A stretch of 64,000 bases of DNA. Origin: Pseudomonas muyukensis. GTDB taxonomy: Bacteria; Pseudomonadota; Gammaproteobacteria; Pseudomonadales; Pseudomonadaceae. Both the position numbers and the translations under genes were made by a program. Of this stretch, positions 9,117 to 16,921 are shown in pieces; within the stretch, counting starts at the first letter, position 1; each line of letters starts with the position of its first letter. Where the stretch lies: the NCBI RefSeq assembly GCF_019139535.1, contig NZ_CP077073.1, forward strand, positions 4,244,501-4,308,500, written 5' to 3'. Under the pieces are notes generated by a model. The model did not search any database. It saw only the letters and a list, made by a program, of their open reading frames with translations, and had not been told where the DNA came from.

Positions 9117-10847
9117 TTAAAGGAAGAAGTCCAGGCGAAAGTAGACCGGCGCCTCGCGCTCGAGCAGCCCGTCCGGGCGCTCAAGGGAATGGGCGAAGGT
9201 CACGCTGGCGGACAGGTTGCGGCCACGGGCGAACAGTTCGAGCGAGTCGCTGGAAACCCGGCCGTGCTGCCCGCCGCTGTAACGGTCGTGGCTGATCGCG
9301 CCGACGTCGTAGCCCAGGCCCAGGCCGTATTCGGCCAGCACCGGTCGCAACCAGTCCCAGCCCACCGGGCGGCTCCAGCGCAGGTCGTTGCGCCAGTAGT
9401 AGCCGCTGTCGCCGTTCAGGCTCTGGTCCTTGTAGCCACGCACCGAGGACTGGCTGCCCAGGCTCATGCGCTGGGGGCTGAACAGGCGGTCCTCGCTGCG
9501 CTGGCCGGTGACCAGGCTGCTGAATACCAGCGACTCGCCCAGCACCTTGAACGGCTGCAGGTAGCTGGCGGTGGCGGTGTACTTGCGATATCGAGCACTG
9601 GGCAAGCGGTTGCCGTTGTCATCGCGCTCACGCTCACGCTGGGCGTCGAAAGCGCCGATGCCCTCTTGCAGGCCCAGGTCGATGTTGAGAAAGGCGCCAC
9701 CGATGCGCCGGCCATGGTTGATGCCGACCTGGGCTTCGCTGAGGCGATGGCTGCTGTTGGCCAGGCGGCTGTCTTCGATGTAGTTGTTGGTGCGCAGGTA
9801 GCTCAGGCCGCTGTTGAGCGAGGTCTTGCTCAGCGAGTCGCGGTGGATGACCCGTTCGAGGCGCAACTGGTGGTTCTGGCTGTCGCCGGTCTGCTTGAAG
9901 TTGAAGCCCGCCGCCTCGCCCAGGGCACGGTACTCGCTCTGGCTGTAGCTGTAGCTGAGGTTCCACCAGCCGAACGGCAGGTTGTAATAGAGCGCGGCGT
10001 TGCGCGAGGTCTTCTGGTGGTCGCTGATGGCGTCGTGGCCGCCGCGCAGCACCAACTGGTCGGCCAGGCCCAGCGGGCTGTCCCATTCGAAACTGCTGCC
10101 CCACTGCTGCTCGCCGGTGCTCTTCTGCCCTTCGTTGCTGCGCGAAAGGCCCACACGCCACGGTTTCTGCGGGGTGTTGGCAACCTGGACCTCGCTGCCG
10201 CCGACGGCCTTGCCGGGGGTCAGTTGCATGCGGGCCTGGTTGGACGGCAGGCGATTGAGCTGGTCGACCATCTGCTCGATCTCGCGCAGGTTGAGCAAGT
10301 CGCCGGCCCGGCCGGGGAACGCCATGTCCAGTTCGCGGGCGCTGAGTGTGCTGCCCTCGCCGGCCTTGAGCCCTTCGAGGCGGCCCTCGACCACCAGCAC
10401 CTGCAGATGGCCGGACGACAGGTCCTGCTGGGGCAGGTAGGCGCGACTGGTGACCAGGCCCTTGGCGATATAGCGGTCGGTGATGACCTTGAGCAGTTCA
10501 TTGAGCTGGGCCACCCCCAGGCACTGGCCGACATAGGGCGCGAGCAGGCTGGCCTGCTCGGCGCTCGACAAGGCGTCGGCGCCTTTGAGCTCGATGGTCT
10601 GGATCGGGAAGCAGCGGCTCTCGTTCGGCGCCTTGGGCGCTACCGGCGCGGCCCGCTCGCCAGGCAGGTCCTTGAGTTCTTCAAGGCGCCGTTGCTGTTC
10701 TTCCAGCAGGCGATTCTGCCGGTCGCGGATCAGGTCCTGGTCACCCGGCAGGATCGGCGAGGCGGCCATGGCCGGATTCACGGCGGCGACCAGGCAAAGC
10801 CCGGCCAGGGCGGCGCGCAGGCGTGCGCCGGGGGCGGAAAAGTACAT
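9117..10847 (-). CDS. TpsB outer-membrane transporter, ShlB/FhaC/HecB (CdiB) family
   Basis: 576-residue outer-membrane beta-barrel that recognises the TPS domain of the downstream exoprotein and moves it to the cell surface. A signal peptide (about residues 1-29, ending PAMA) is followed by a helix/linker rich in RQNRLLEEQQRRLEEL, two POTRA domains (about 80-235, beginning FPIQTIELKG) and a 16-strand barrel. The family's VRGY motif of loop L6 is present in QSSVRGYKDQSLNG, and the chain ends in an aromatic residue-Leu barrel terminus (RLDFFL). The ATG at 10847 is preferred over one 36 bases upstream because it follows AAGGA at good spacing and starts a clean signal peptide. It ends 18 bases before the tpsA start, so the pair is very likely one operon. 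Confidence 0.93.
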   Translation of the reverse strand: MYFSAPGARLRAALAGLCLVAAVNPAMAASPILPGDQDLIRDRQNRLLEEQQRRLEELKDLPGERAAPVAPKAPNESRCFPIQTIELKGADALSSAEQASLLAPYVGQCLGVAQLNELLKVITDRYIAKGLVTSRAYLPQQDLSSGHLQVLVVEGRLEGLKAGEGSTLSARELDMAFPGRAGDLLNLREIEQMVDQLNRLPSNQARMQLTPGKAVGGSEVQVANTPQKPWRVGLSRSNEGQKSTGEQQWGSSFEWDSPLGLADQLVLRGGHDAISDHQKTSRNAALYYNLPFGWWNLSYSYSQSEYRALGEAAGFNFKQTGDSQNHQLRLERVIHRDSLSKTSLNSGLSYLRTNNYIEDSRLANSSHRLSEAQVGINHGRRIGGAFLNIDLGLQEGIGAFDAQRERERDDNGNRLPSARYRKYTATASYLQPFKVLGESLVFSSLVTGQRSEDRLFSPQRMSLGSQSSVRGYKDQSLNGDSGYYWRNDLRWSRPVGWDWLRPVLAEYGLGLGYDVGAISHDRYSGGQHGRVSSDSLELFARGRNLSASVTFAHSLERPDGLLEREAPVYFRLDFFL

Positions 10848-11162
10848 GTTCGGTCCTTCGAAACCACAAGTTGCAAGGGGCAAAATGCGCGATACTAAAT
10901 AGCCACTATTACGGCGTCAATTAAACACGGACCAGCGTACATGAAACTTGAGAAGGCCCCGCTGCACGTCCAGATCGCCCGCCGATCAAAGCGCAATTTC
11001 CTACGGCCCACCCCATGAACAACGACAATCGATTGCCATTTTGTACACAACCCATGGGCTAAAGGGTTATATTCCGCCGGCCGAAACAGAAAAGATGGCG
11101 CATAGCCAGCATCGTGTCGAAGCGGCTGCGCGCACCTTCACCCTCATGGATTGGGCGTTACG
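10848..11162. promoter_or_regulatory. divergent intergenic region between tpsB and chemoreceptor
   Basis: This 315-base gap is noticeably richer in A+T than its surroundings (for example around 10880-10935 and 11030-11100) and must contain the promoters of the divergent tpsBA and chemoreceptor genes. I see no convincing operator, RNA or small gene in it. Confidence 0.5.
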
Positions 11163-13103
11163 ATGAAAATAAAAAACAAGCTGGTGCTGGCCTTCGTCCT
11201 GGTGGCCTTCATTCCGGTGGCGCTGGTCGGCGGCATCTCGGTGCTGAATATTCGCAACGAGGCGGTGGAACAGTTCATCGACGGCAGCACCCGGGAGATC
11301 CGCCAGATCGACGGCAACATGCGCCAGTTTTTCGATGGCACCCTGCAGAACGTCGACCAGATGGCCAAGGACCCGCTGTACAGCGCCGTCACCTCGCTCA
11401 AGGACTACACCGGTGCCGATGCCGCCAGCCAGCCCATGCCCGCCCAGGCGCAGCAGGTGATTGACGCCTTCGCCCGCTATGGCACCACCCACCCGGCGGC
11501 GGCGATCCTGTCCATCGGCCTGGAGGACGGCAGCTACGCCAAGTGGCCGGATGACCCGCAACTGGCCAAGTACGACCCGCGCAGCCGCCCCTGGTACAAG
11601 GATGCGATGGCCAGCCCGGACAAGACCGTGCGTACTGCCGCCTACTACTACGACAAGGACGACGTGGCCCTGGTGGGCACCGCCCGCGCGCTGCTCGACG
11701 CCAGCGGCAAGGCCAGGGGGGTGTTGGTGGTCAGCGTGTCGCTGAAGAACCTCACCGAGCTGGTCAAGAGCATCAAGCTCGGCGACAGCGGCTACGTGAT
11801 GCTGATCGAGAACGGCACCGTGCTGGTCGACCCGCGTGACGCCAGCCACGGCTTCAAGCAGCTCAAGGACCTCGGCGCGCCCTACGCGCAACTGGCAGCC
11901 ACCGCCCAGGGCGCCACCGAGGTGCAGATCGACGGCAAGCGCTACATGGCCAATGTCTGGACCTCGCCTGGCCTGGGCTGGCGCTTCGTCGGCCTGATCG
12001 AATACGACGAGGTGATGGCCGCCGCCACCCGCATGAGCTATGTCACCGCGCTGATCGTGGTGGTGCTGGCGCTGCTCTTCGCCCTGGTGGCCGCGGCGTT
12101 CTCGCGGGTCATCGTCAAGCCCATCGGCCAGGTCAGCGTCGGCTTGCAGTCGATCGCCGAGGGCGAAGGCGACCTGCGCCGCGACCTGCAGGTACAAGGC
12201 AAGGACGAAACCGCCGAGCTGGCCGGCTGGTTCAACAAGTTCCTCGCCGCCATCCGCCAGCTGATCCAGCACATCGGCGCGGCCTCGACCAACCTGCACG
12301 AGGCCTCGCGCAGCAACAGCGAGATGGCCGGCAACATGAACGAGGCCGCCGGGCGCCAGCGCGAGGCGGTGGAGCTGGTGTCCACCGCGTTCAACGAGAT
12401 GGTCGCCACCGCCAACGAAGTGGCGCGCTCGTGCAGCAGCGCCGCCGACGCCGCCGAGCACGGTCACCGTCGAGTGGCCGAAGGCAAGCAGCAGATCGAG
12501 GCGACCACCGACAACGTCAATCGCCTGGGCCGGCGCCTGAGCGAGTCGTCCCAGGCCATGGTCGAGCTGGAAGAAGGCAGCCGCAGCATCAACCAGATCC
12601 TCGGCACCATCCGTGCCATCGCCGAGCAGACCAACCTGCTGGCGCTCAACGCCGCCATCGAGGCGGCCCGGGCCGGCGACCAGGGCCGTGGTTTTGCCGT
12701 GGTGGCCGATGAAGTGCGGGCGCTGGCCAAGCGCACCGCCGACTCCACCGGCGAGATCGACCAGTTGCTCAACACCCTCGGCGGCAAGACCCAGGAGGTC
12801 TCGCAGAAGATGGAAAGCTGCCTGGACCTGTCGCGCGCCAGCGTGTCGTCGATCGAAAGCGCGCGGGACAGCTTCGAGGGCATCCAGCTCTCGGTGAACG
12901 AGATCCGCGACCAGAACCTGCAGATTTCCGCCGCCGCCGAGGAGCAGCACAGCGTGGCCGAGGAGATCAACCGGCATATCCAGCAAATCTACGACGAGGC
13001 GCGGCTGGTGGAGGGGTTGGCCAGTTCCGCCCAGGCCGACTCCGGCAGGCTGGCGCAGTTGTCGGATGAGTTGAATGGGCTGGTGGGGCGGTTCAAGTCC
13101 TGA
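11163..13103 (+). CDS. methyl-accepting chemotaxis protein with dCache sensor
   Basis: 646-residue inner-membrane chemoreceptor that passes ligand binding to CheA/CheW. Order: short cytoplasmic N-terminus, TM1 (about 7-28), periplasmic double-Cache sensor (about 35-285), TM2 (about 290-312), HAMP (about 312-365), and a signalling coiled coil whose hairpin tip [19 protein letters not shown] lies near residue 490. The sensor contains YDPRSRPWY followed by YYYDKDD, close to the amino-acid-binding dCache motif (Y-x4-R-x-W-Y...Y...D), although the gap to the next Tyr is one residue longer than the motif as I recall it. ATG 11163 (MKIKNKL) is preferred over a TTG 12 bases upstream. There is no C-terminal CheR-binding pentapeptide. 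Ligand unknown; an amine or amino acid is an inference. Confidence 0.9.
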   Translation: MKIKNKLVLAFVLVAFIPVALVGGISVLNIRNEAVEQFIDGSTREIRQIDGNMRQFFDGTLQNVDQMAKDPLYSAVTSLKDYTGADAASQPMPAQAQQVIDAFARYGTTHPAAAILSIGLEDGSYAKWPDDPQLAKYDPRSRPWYKDAMASPDKTVRTAAYYYDKDDVALVGTARALLDASGKARGVLVVSVSLKNLTELVKSIKLGDSGYVMLIENGTVLVDPRDASHGFKQLKDLGAPYAQLAATAQGATEVQIDGKRYMANVWTSPGLGWRFVGLIEYDEVMAAATRMSYVTALIVVVLALLFALVAAAFSRVIVKPIGQVSVGLQSIAEGEGDLRRDLQVQGKDETAELAGWFNKFLAAIRQLIQHIGAASTNLHEASRSNSEMAGNMNEAAGRQREAVELVSTAFNEMVATANEVARSCSSAADAAEHGHRRVAEGKQQIEATTDNVNRLGRRLSESSQAMVELEEGSRSINQILGTIRAIAEQTNLLALNAAIEAARAGDQGRGFAVVADEVRALAKRTADSTGEIDQLLNTLGGKTQEVSQKMESCLDLSRASVSSIESARDSFEGIQLSVNEIRDQNLQISAAAEEQHSVAEEINRHIQQIYDEARLVEGLASSAQADSGRLAQLSDELNGLVGRFKS

Positions 13104-13130
13104 CGTTTGGCTTGCGCCTTACGCGGTCCT

Positions 13131-13247
13131 TGTAGGAACGGCCTTGTGTCGCGATGGGGCGCGCAGCGGCCCCAGGATTTCAGCGTTGATGCAAGGATTG
13201 CCGGGGCCGCTTTGCGGCCCTTTCGCGACACAAGGCCGCTCCTACAG
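13131..13247. repeat. paired REP palindromes (GGCCTTGTGTCGCGA type)
   Basis: Two inverted copies of a TGTAGGARCGGCCTTGTGTC-like element face each other (left arm from 13131, right arm ending 13247) around a variable centre. This is the usual BIME arrangement of pseudomonad REPs. It lies between the chemoreceptor and the MFS gene and could form a long hairpin in the transcript. Confidence 0.8.
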
Positions 13248-13299
13248 GGATTGCGCATGGCTCGGCTACAGTGAAGGCAACGCCATCCTCGAGACCAAC

Positions 13300-14484
13300 A
13301 TGCCCAACCATCACCCCATCCCCCGAAGCGTCTGGGCCCTGGGCTGGGTCTCGCTGCTCATGGATATCTCCTCGGAGATGATCCACGCCCTGCTCCCGCT
13401 GTACCTGGTCACCGTGCTCGGCACCTCGGTGCTCGCGGTGGGCCTGATCGAAGGCATCGCCGAGGCGACGGCAGCAATCACCAAGGTGTTCTCCGGCGCC
13501 TTCAGCGACCGCCTGGGCAAGCGCAAGCTGCTGACGGTGATCGGCTACGGCCTGGCCGCCGTGACCAAGCCGGTGTTCCCGCTTGCCCCCGGGCTGGAAT
13601 GGCTGACCGCGGCGCGCTTCGTCGACCGTGTTGGCAAGGGCATCCGCGGCGCGCCACGGGATGCGCTGATCGCCGACATCACCCCGGCCGCGCTGCGTGG
13701 CGCGGCGTTCGGCCTGCGCCAGGCATTGGATACGGTGGGCGCGTTCATCGGCCCGCTACTGGCAATCCTGTTGATGTGGCTGACCGCCAGCCATTTCCAG
13801 GCAGTGTTCTGGGTGGCCGTGATCCCGGCGTGCCTGGCCGTCTACGTGCTGGTGGCGTTCGTCCGCGAGCCCGACAGCGTCAGCGCAAGCCCGGCGCGGG
13901 CGCCGCTGGCGCTGGGTGAACTGACGCACCTGGGCGCAGGCTATTGGCGGCTGGTGGTCCTCGCCACGCTGTTCACCCTGGCGCGCTTCAGCGAGGCTTT
14001 CTTGCTGCTGCGCGGCCAGGCCCTGGGCTTGCCGGCCTTGTGGGCGCCTGGGGTGCTGGTGGTGATGTCATTGGCGTTTTCGCTGTCGGCCTACCCCGCC
14101 GGGGCGCTGTCGGACCGGGTCGGGCGGCGCGGTGTGTTGATGGCCGGGCTGGGCCTGCTGGTGATGGCCGACCTGGCCCTGGCATGGCTGCCGGGCTGGC
14201 CAGGCCTGGCGCTGGGGGTGGGCCTGTGGGGGCTGCACATGGGCTTTACCCAGGGCATCTTCGCCGCACTGATCGCCGACCATGCCCCGGCGCACCTGCG
14301 CGGCACGGCGTTCGGGGTGTTCAACCTGCTGACCGGGATCGCGCTGCTGCTGGCCAGCGTGCTGGCCGGCGGGTTGTGGGACTGGCTGGGCTACCAGGCC
14401 ACCTTCATGGTGGGAAGCCTGTTCGCCTTGGTCACGTTGGCAGGGCTATGGTTGCCCCCCGCTCGGCCCCCCTGCGAGTCGTAA
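13300..14484 (+). CDS. MFS transporter
   Basis: 394-residue integral membrane protein with about twelve hydrophobic segments and the major facilitator signature between TM2 and TM3 (GAFSDRLGKRKLL), with its counterpart in the second half (GALSDRVGRRGVL). The conserved N-terminal motif (MDISSEMIHALLPLYL) and RFVDRVGKGIRGAPRDALI resemble the YfkF/YttB-like drug or sugar efflux subgroup. The substrate is not predictable. Start ATG 13300 (MPNHHP) is chosen because upstream in-frame codons lie inside the REP element. Only a weak ribosome site (GAGA) precedes it. Monocistronic: REP elements flank it on both sides. Confidence 0.85.
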   Translation: MPNHHPIPRSVWALGWVSLLMDISSEMIHALLPLYLVTVLGTSVLAVGLIEGIAEATAAITKVFSGAFSDRLGKRKLLTVIGYGLAAVTKPVFPLAPGLEWLTAARFVDRVGKGIRGAPRDALIADITPAALRGAAFGLRQALDTVGAFIGPLLAILLMWLTASHFQAVFWVAVIPACLAVYVLVAFVREPDSVSASPARAPLALGELTHLGAGYWRLVVLATLFTLARFSEAFLLLRGQALGLPALWAPGVLVVMSLAFSLSAYPAGALSDRVGRRGVLMAGLGLLVMADLALAWLPGWPGLALGVGLWGLHMGFTQGIFAALIADHAPAHLRGTAFGVFNLLTGIALLLASVLAGGLWDWLGYQATFMVGSLFALVTLAGLWLPPARPPCES

Positions 14485-14517
14485 GAGACCGCGGTGCCTG
14501 GCACCGGCGACGCCGGT

Positions 14518-14566
14518 GTTCGCCAGCAAGGCTGGCTCCTACAGCATTTAAAGCTTGCTGGCGAAC
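14518..14566. repeat. paired REP palindrome (GTTCGCC/GGCGAAC type)
   Basis: GTTCGCCAGCAAGGCTGGC at 14518 and an inverted GCTTGCTGGCGAAC ending 14566 form an opposing pair, in the gap between the convergent MFS and ABC-transporter genes. It could serve as a bidirectional transcription end or simply be a REP insertion. Confidence 0.75.
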
Positions 14567-14582
14567 CAAGCGCCGCGGAGGA

Positions 14583-16397
14583 TCAAGCTGGCGCTTGAAC
14601 CCCTTGTTGTTGCAACAGCGCCCAGCCCCCCTGCCCGTCCACTTCCAGCCGATGGGAATGAAACCCCGCCAGCGTACTGCGGTGTCCGACGCTGACCAGC
14701 AGGCTGCCCGGCATTTCGCGGCGCAACAGCCCATACAGCGCATGCTCCAGTCCTTCGTCCATGGCCGAGGTGGATTCGTCGAGGAACACCACCTGCGGCC
14801 GGTTGAACAGCACCCGGGCAAAGGCCAAGCGCTGTTGCTCGCCGATCGACAGGATGCGCGCCCAGTCGCGCTGCTCGCCGAGGCGCTCGACCAGGTGCGC
14901 CAGGTTGACCTGCGCCAACGCTTGCTGCATGCGCGCATCGTCCGCCGGCAGGCCAGCAGCCGGGTAGGCGATGGCAGTGCGCAGGTCGCCCAAGGGCAGG
15001 TACGGGCGCTGGGCGAGGAACAAAGCCTGCTGTCCCAAGGGTCGGCGCACTTCACCTTCGGCATAGGGCCAGAGCCCGGCCAGGGCGCGCAGCAAGGTGG
15101 TCTTGCCGCTGCCCGAGGGGCCCTTGATCAGCAACGCCTGGCCGGCCTGCAGGTTCAGGTGCAGGTCCGCGATCAGCGCGTGCCCGTCCGGCCGCAGCAC
15201 CTGCAGCCCCAGGATATCCAGGGCGTGGGCCTGCTCGACGGTACTCACCCGCGGCAAGCCGCCGGCCTGCTGATTGGCATCGAGGAAGCCGGTCAGACGG
15301 TCGAGGGTGGCGCGGTACTGGGCGAAGGTGTCGTACGACTCACGGAAGAACGACAGCGAATCCTGCACCTGGCCAAACGCCTGGGCGGTCTGCATCACAT
15401 CGCCCAGCTTGATCGCGCCGCTGAAGAAGCGCGGCGCCTGGAGGATGAACGGGAACACCACCGCCACCTGGCTGACCCCCAGGTTGAAGCCGCTGAACTT
15501 GAGGTTGCGGAACACCAGCGCCCAGGCATTGCCGATCAAGGTGAAGAAACGGCCCAGCAAGGTGCCCCGCTCCACCTGCGCGCCCTGGTAGAAGGCGATG
15601 TTCTCGGCATTTTCGCGCAGGCGCATCAACGCGTAGCGGAAGTTGGCGGTGAACTTCTCGTTGAGGAAATTCAGGCGAATCAATGGCTGGCCGAGGCGGA
15701 AGGCGATCCAGGTGGCGATCAGCACATAGACGTACACGGCGAACACCATCGCCCGGGGGACTTCGACGCCGGCCACCGCCAGCGGCGCCGACAGCCCCCA
15801 GAGAATGCCGGTGAAGGCCACCAGCGACACCAGCGCGCTCACCGCCCCCAGCGCCAGCGACACCGAGCCGGTGACGAAGGCATTCACATCCAGCTCGATA
15901 CGCTGGTCGGGGTTGTCCACCGGTTCGGCGAGAAACTGCCCACGGTAGTAGGCATCGCCGTGCATCCAGTCGGCGGTCAGGCGCTCGGTGAGCCACACTC
16001 GCCAGCGGATGTTGAACGCCTGGGTAACATAGAAGGTGAACAACGAACGCAGGACATGGATGCTCGCCAGCACCGCGAACACCCCGAGCAGGTACCAGAA
16101 CGCGGCCTGGTCCAGGGCCTGCAGGGCGCTGTAGAAGCCGTTGTACCAGAATGAGAACAGCACGTTCAGGCGCACCGAGAACAGCGTCAGCACCAGCAGC
16201 AAGGCGAAGGCCAGCAACGGGCGCCAACTGCGCCGCCAGCTGAAATAGGGCCCGGCCAACTGCCAGAACTGGGCGCCCCAGCGGGTATGGCGCACCGCCA
16301 GCAGCGCGCAGACAGTGAAGCAGACGAGGGTGATCGATGAGGCGATTGCCAGCCAGCGCAGGCTCTCTTGCAAGGCCTGGTGCCAGTTCATGTCCAT
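14583..16397 (-). CDS. SbmA/BacA-like ABC transporter, fused permease and ATPase (YddA family)
   Basis: 604-residue half-transporter. The N-terminal half (about 1-370) has six membrane segments and the ABC_membrane_2 type sequence (RLNVLFSFWYNGFYSALQ, WRVWLTERLTADWM, EFT-like region NEKFTANFRYALMRLRENAE) shared with SbmA/BacA peptide carriers and peroxisomal ABCD proteins. The C-terminal ATPase has Walker A GPSGSGKTT (about 425), signature LSIGEQQRLAF (about 516) and Walker B VVFLDESTSAMDE (about 534). Family members move peptides, vitamin B12 or acyl-CoA-like compounds; the substrate here is unknown. Start ATG 16397 (MDMNW) with GGAAAA upstream is preferred to an ATG 39 bases earlier. It is convergent with the MFS gene. 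Confidence 0.88.
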   Translation of the reverse strand: MDMNWHQALQESLRWLAIASSITLVCFTVCALLAVRHTRWGAQFWQLAGPYFSWRRSWRPLLAFALLLVLTLFSVRLNVLFSFWYNGFYSALQALDQAAFWYLLGVFAVLASIHVLRSLFTFYVTQAFNIRWRVWLTERLTADWMHGDAYYRGQFLAEPVDNPDQRIELDVNAFVTGSVSLALGAVSALVSLVAFTGILWGLSAPLAVAGVEVPRAMVFAVYVYVLIATWIAFRLGQPLIRLNFLNEKFTANFRYALMRLRENAENIAFYQGAQVERGTLLGRFFTLIGNAWALVFRNLKFSGFNLGVSQVAVVFPFILQAPRFFSGAIKLGDVMQTAQAFGQVQDSLSFFRESYDTFAQYRATLDRLTGFLDANQQAGGLPRVSTVEQAHALDILGLQVLRPDGHALIADLHLNLQAGQALLIKGPSGSGKTTLLRALAGLWPYAEGEVRRPLGQQALFLAQRPYLPLGDLRTAIAYPAAGLPADDARMQQALAQVNLAHLVERLGEQRDWARILSIGEQQRLAFARVLFNRPQVVFLDESTSAMDEGLEHALYGLLRREMPGSLLVSVGHRSTLAGFHSHRLEVDGQGGWALLQQQGVQAPA

Positions 16398-16720
16398 GGT
16401 GGGTTTTCCGTGACGGTGTTTTTGCGAGCGTAGCACCGGCCCTGGGGCAACCTGGCAAAGATGACGGACTTTTCATCTTGCCTCGCCAGGCAGGGCCTGG
16501 GCGTCGATAATCGCCGGATCACCGTTATCCGGGATCGCGCCAAGCACAGCCGTTGCGCCACGGCCAGGACCATGCCGCCCTGGTCGCGCTGGACAGCCTC
16601 GCGCGCCTGCCAGTGTTCGCCGGCAAGCCGGCGCCTACACGCTATCCCGCCCCAGCCCTGTAGGAGCCAGCCTTGCTGGCGAACCCGCCAACGCGGTAGC
16701 AGCCGGTAGCCGGTGAACGG
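16398..16720. other. intergenic region with REP elements
   Basis: A 323-base gap between the end of the fds operon and the start of the ABC transporter. The stretch next to 16397 should hold the ABC-transporter promoter. The remainder contains an opposing REP pair at 16615-16684. I see no gene in it. Confidence 0.6.
16615..16684. repeat. paired REP palindrome (GTTCGCC/GGCGAAC type)
   Basis: GTTCGCCGGCAAGCCGGC at 16615 and an inverted partner GCCAGCCTTGCTGGCGAAC ending at 16684 with a 20-30 base centre. Same family as the tandem array at 22 kb. It sits directly downstream of fdsD. Confidence 0.8.
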
Positions 16721-16921
16721 CTACAACGCCTCCCGCACCTTCGGATCAAGCCCCTCCCCGGCATGGGCCTCGACCCACGCGGCCAACTGCCGGCGCATCG
16801 CCGGCGTCCAGAAGCTCTGCAGATGCTGCCTTACCCCCTGCACCGCCTTGGCATGATCCGGCTCGCTGTCGAAGTAGTGGGCAATCTGGTTGGCCATCTT
16901 GACCAGGTTGTCACTGCTCAT
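16721..16921 (-). CDS. fdsD: formate dehydrogenase delta subunit
   Basis: 66-residue protein with the FdsD sequence pattern (NLVKMANQIAHYF at the start, then a helix-rich C-terminus with HLQSFWTPAMRRQLAAWV). It is a small, cofactor-free protein of soluble NAD-linked formate dehydrogenases, needed for full activity. The ATG overlaps the fdsA stop by four bases (ATGA), showing translational coupling. It is the last gene of the operon; a REP pair follows. Confidence 0.9.
   Translation of the reverse strand: MSSDNLVKMANQIAHYFDSEPDHAKAVQGVRQHLQSFWTPAMRRQLAAWVEAHAGEGLDPKVREAL

Noticed and set aside
8532..10898. 788-residue plus-strand frame over tpsB
   Set aside because: Antisense of the well-supported TpsB gene, which has a signal peptide, POTRA domains and VRGY motif.
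11067..12986. 639-residue minus-strand frame opposite the chemoreceptor
   Set aside because: Antisense shadow; the plus strand has the conserved MCP signalling hairpin.
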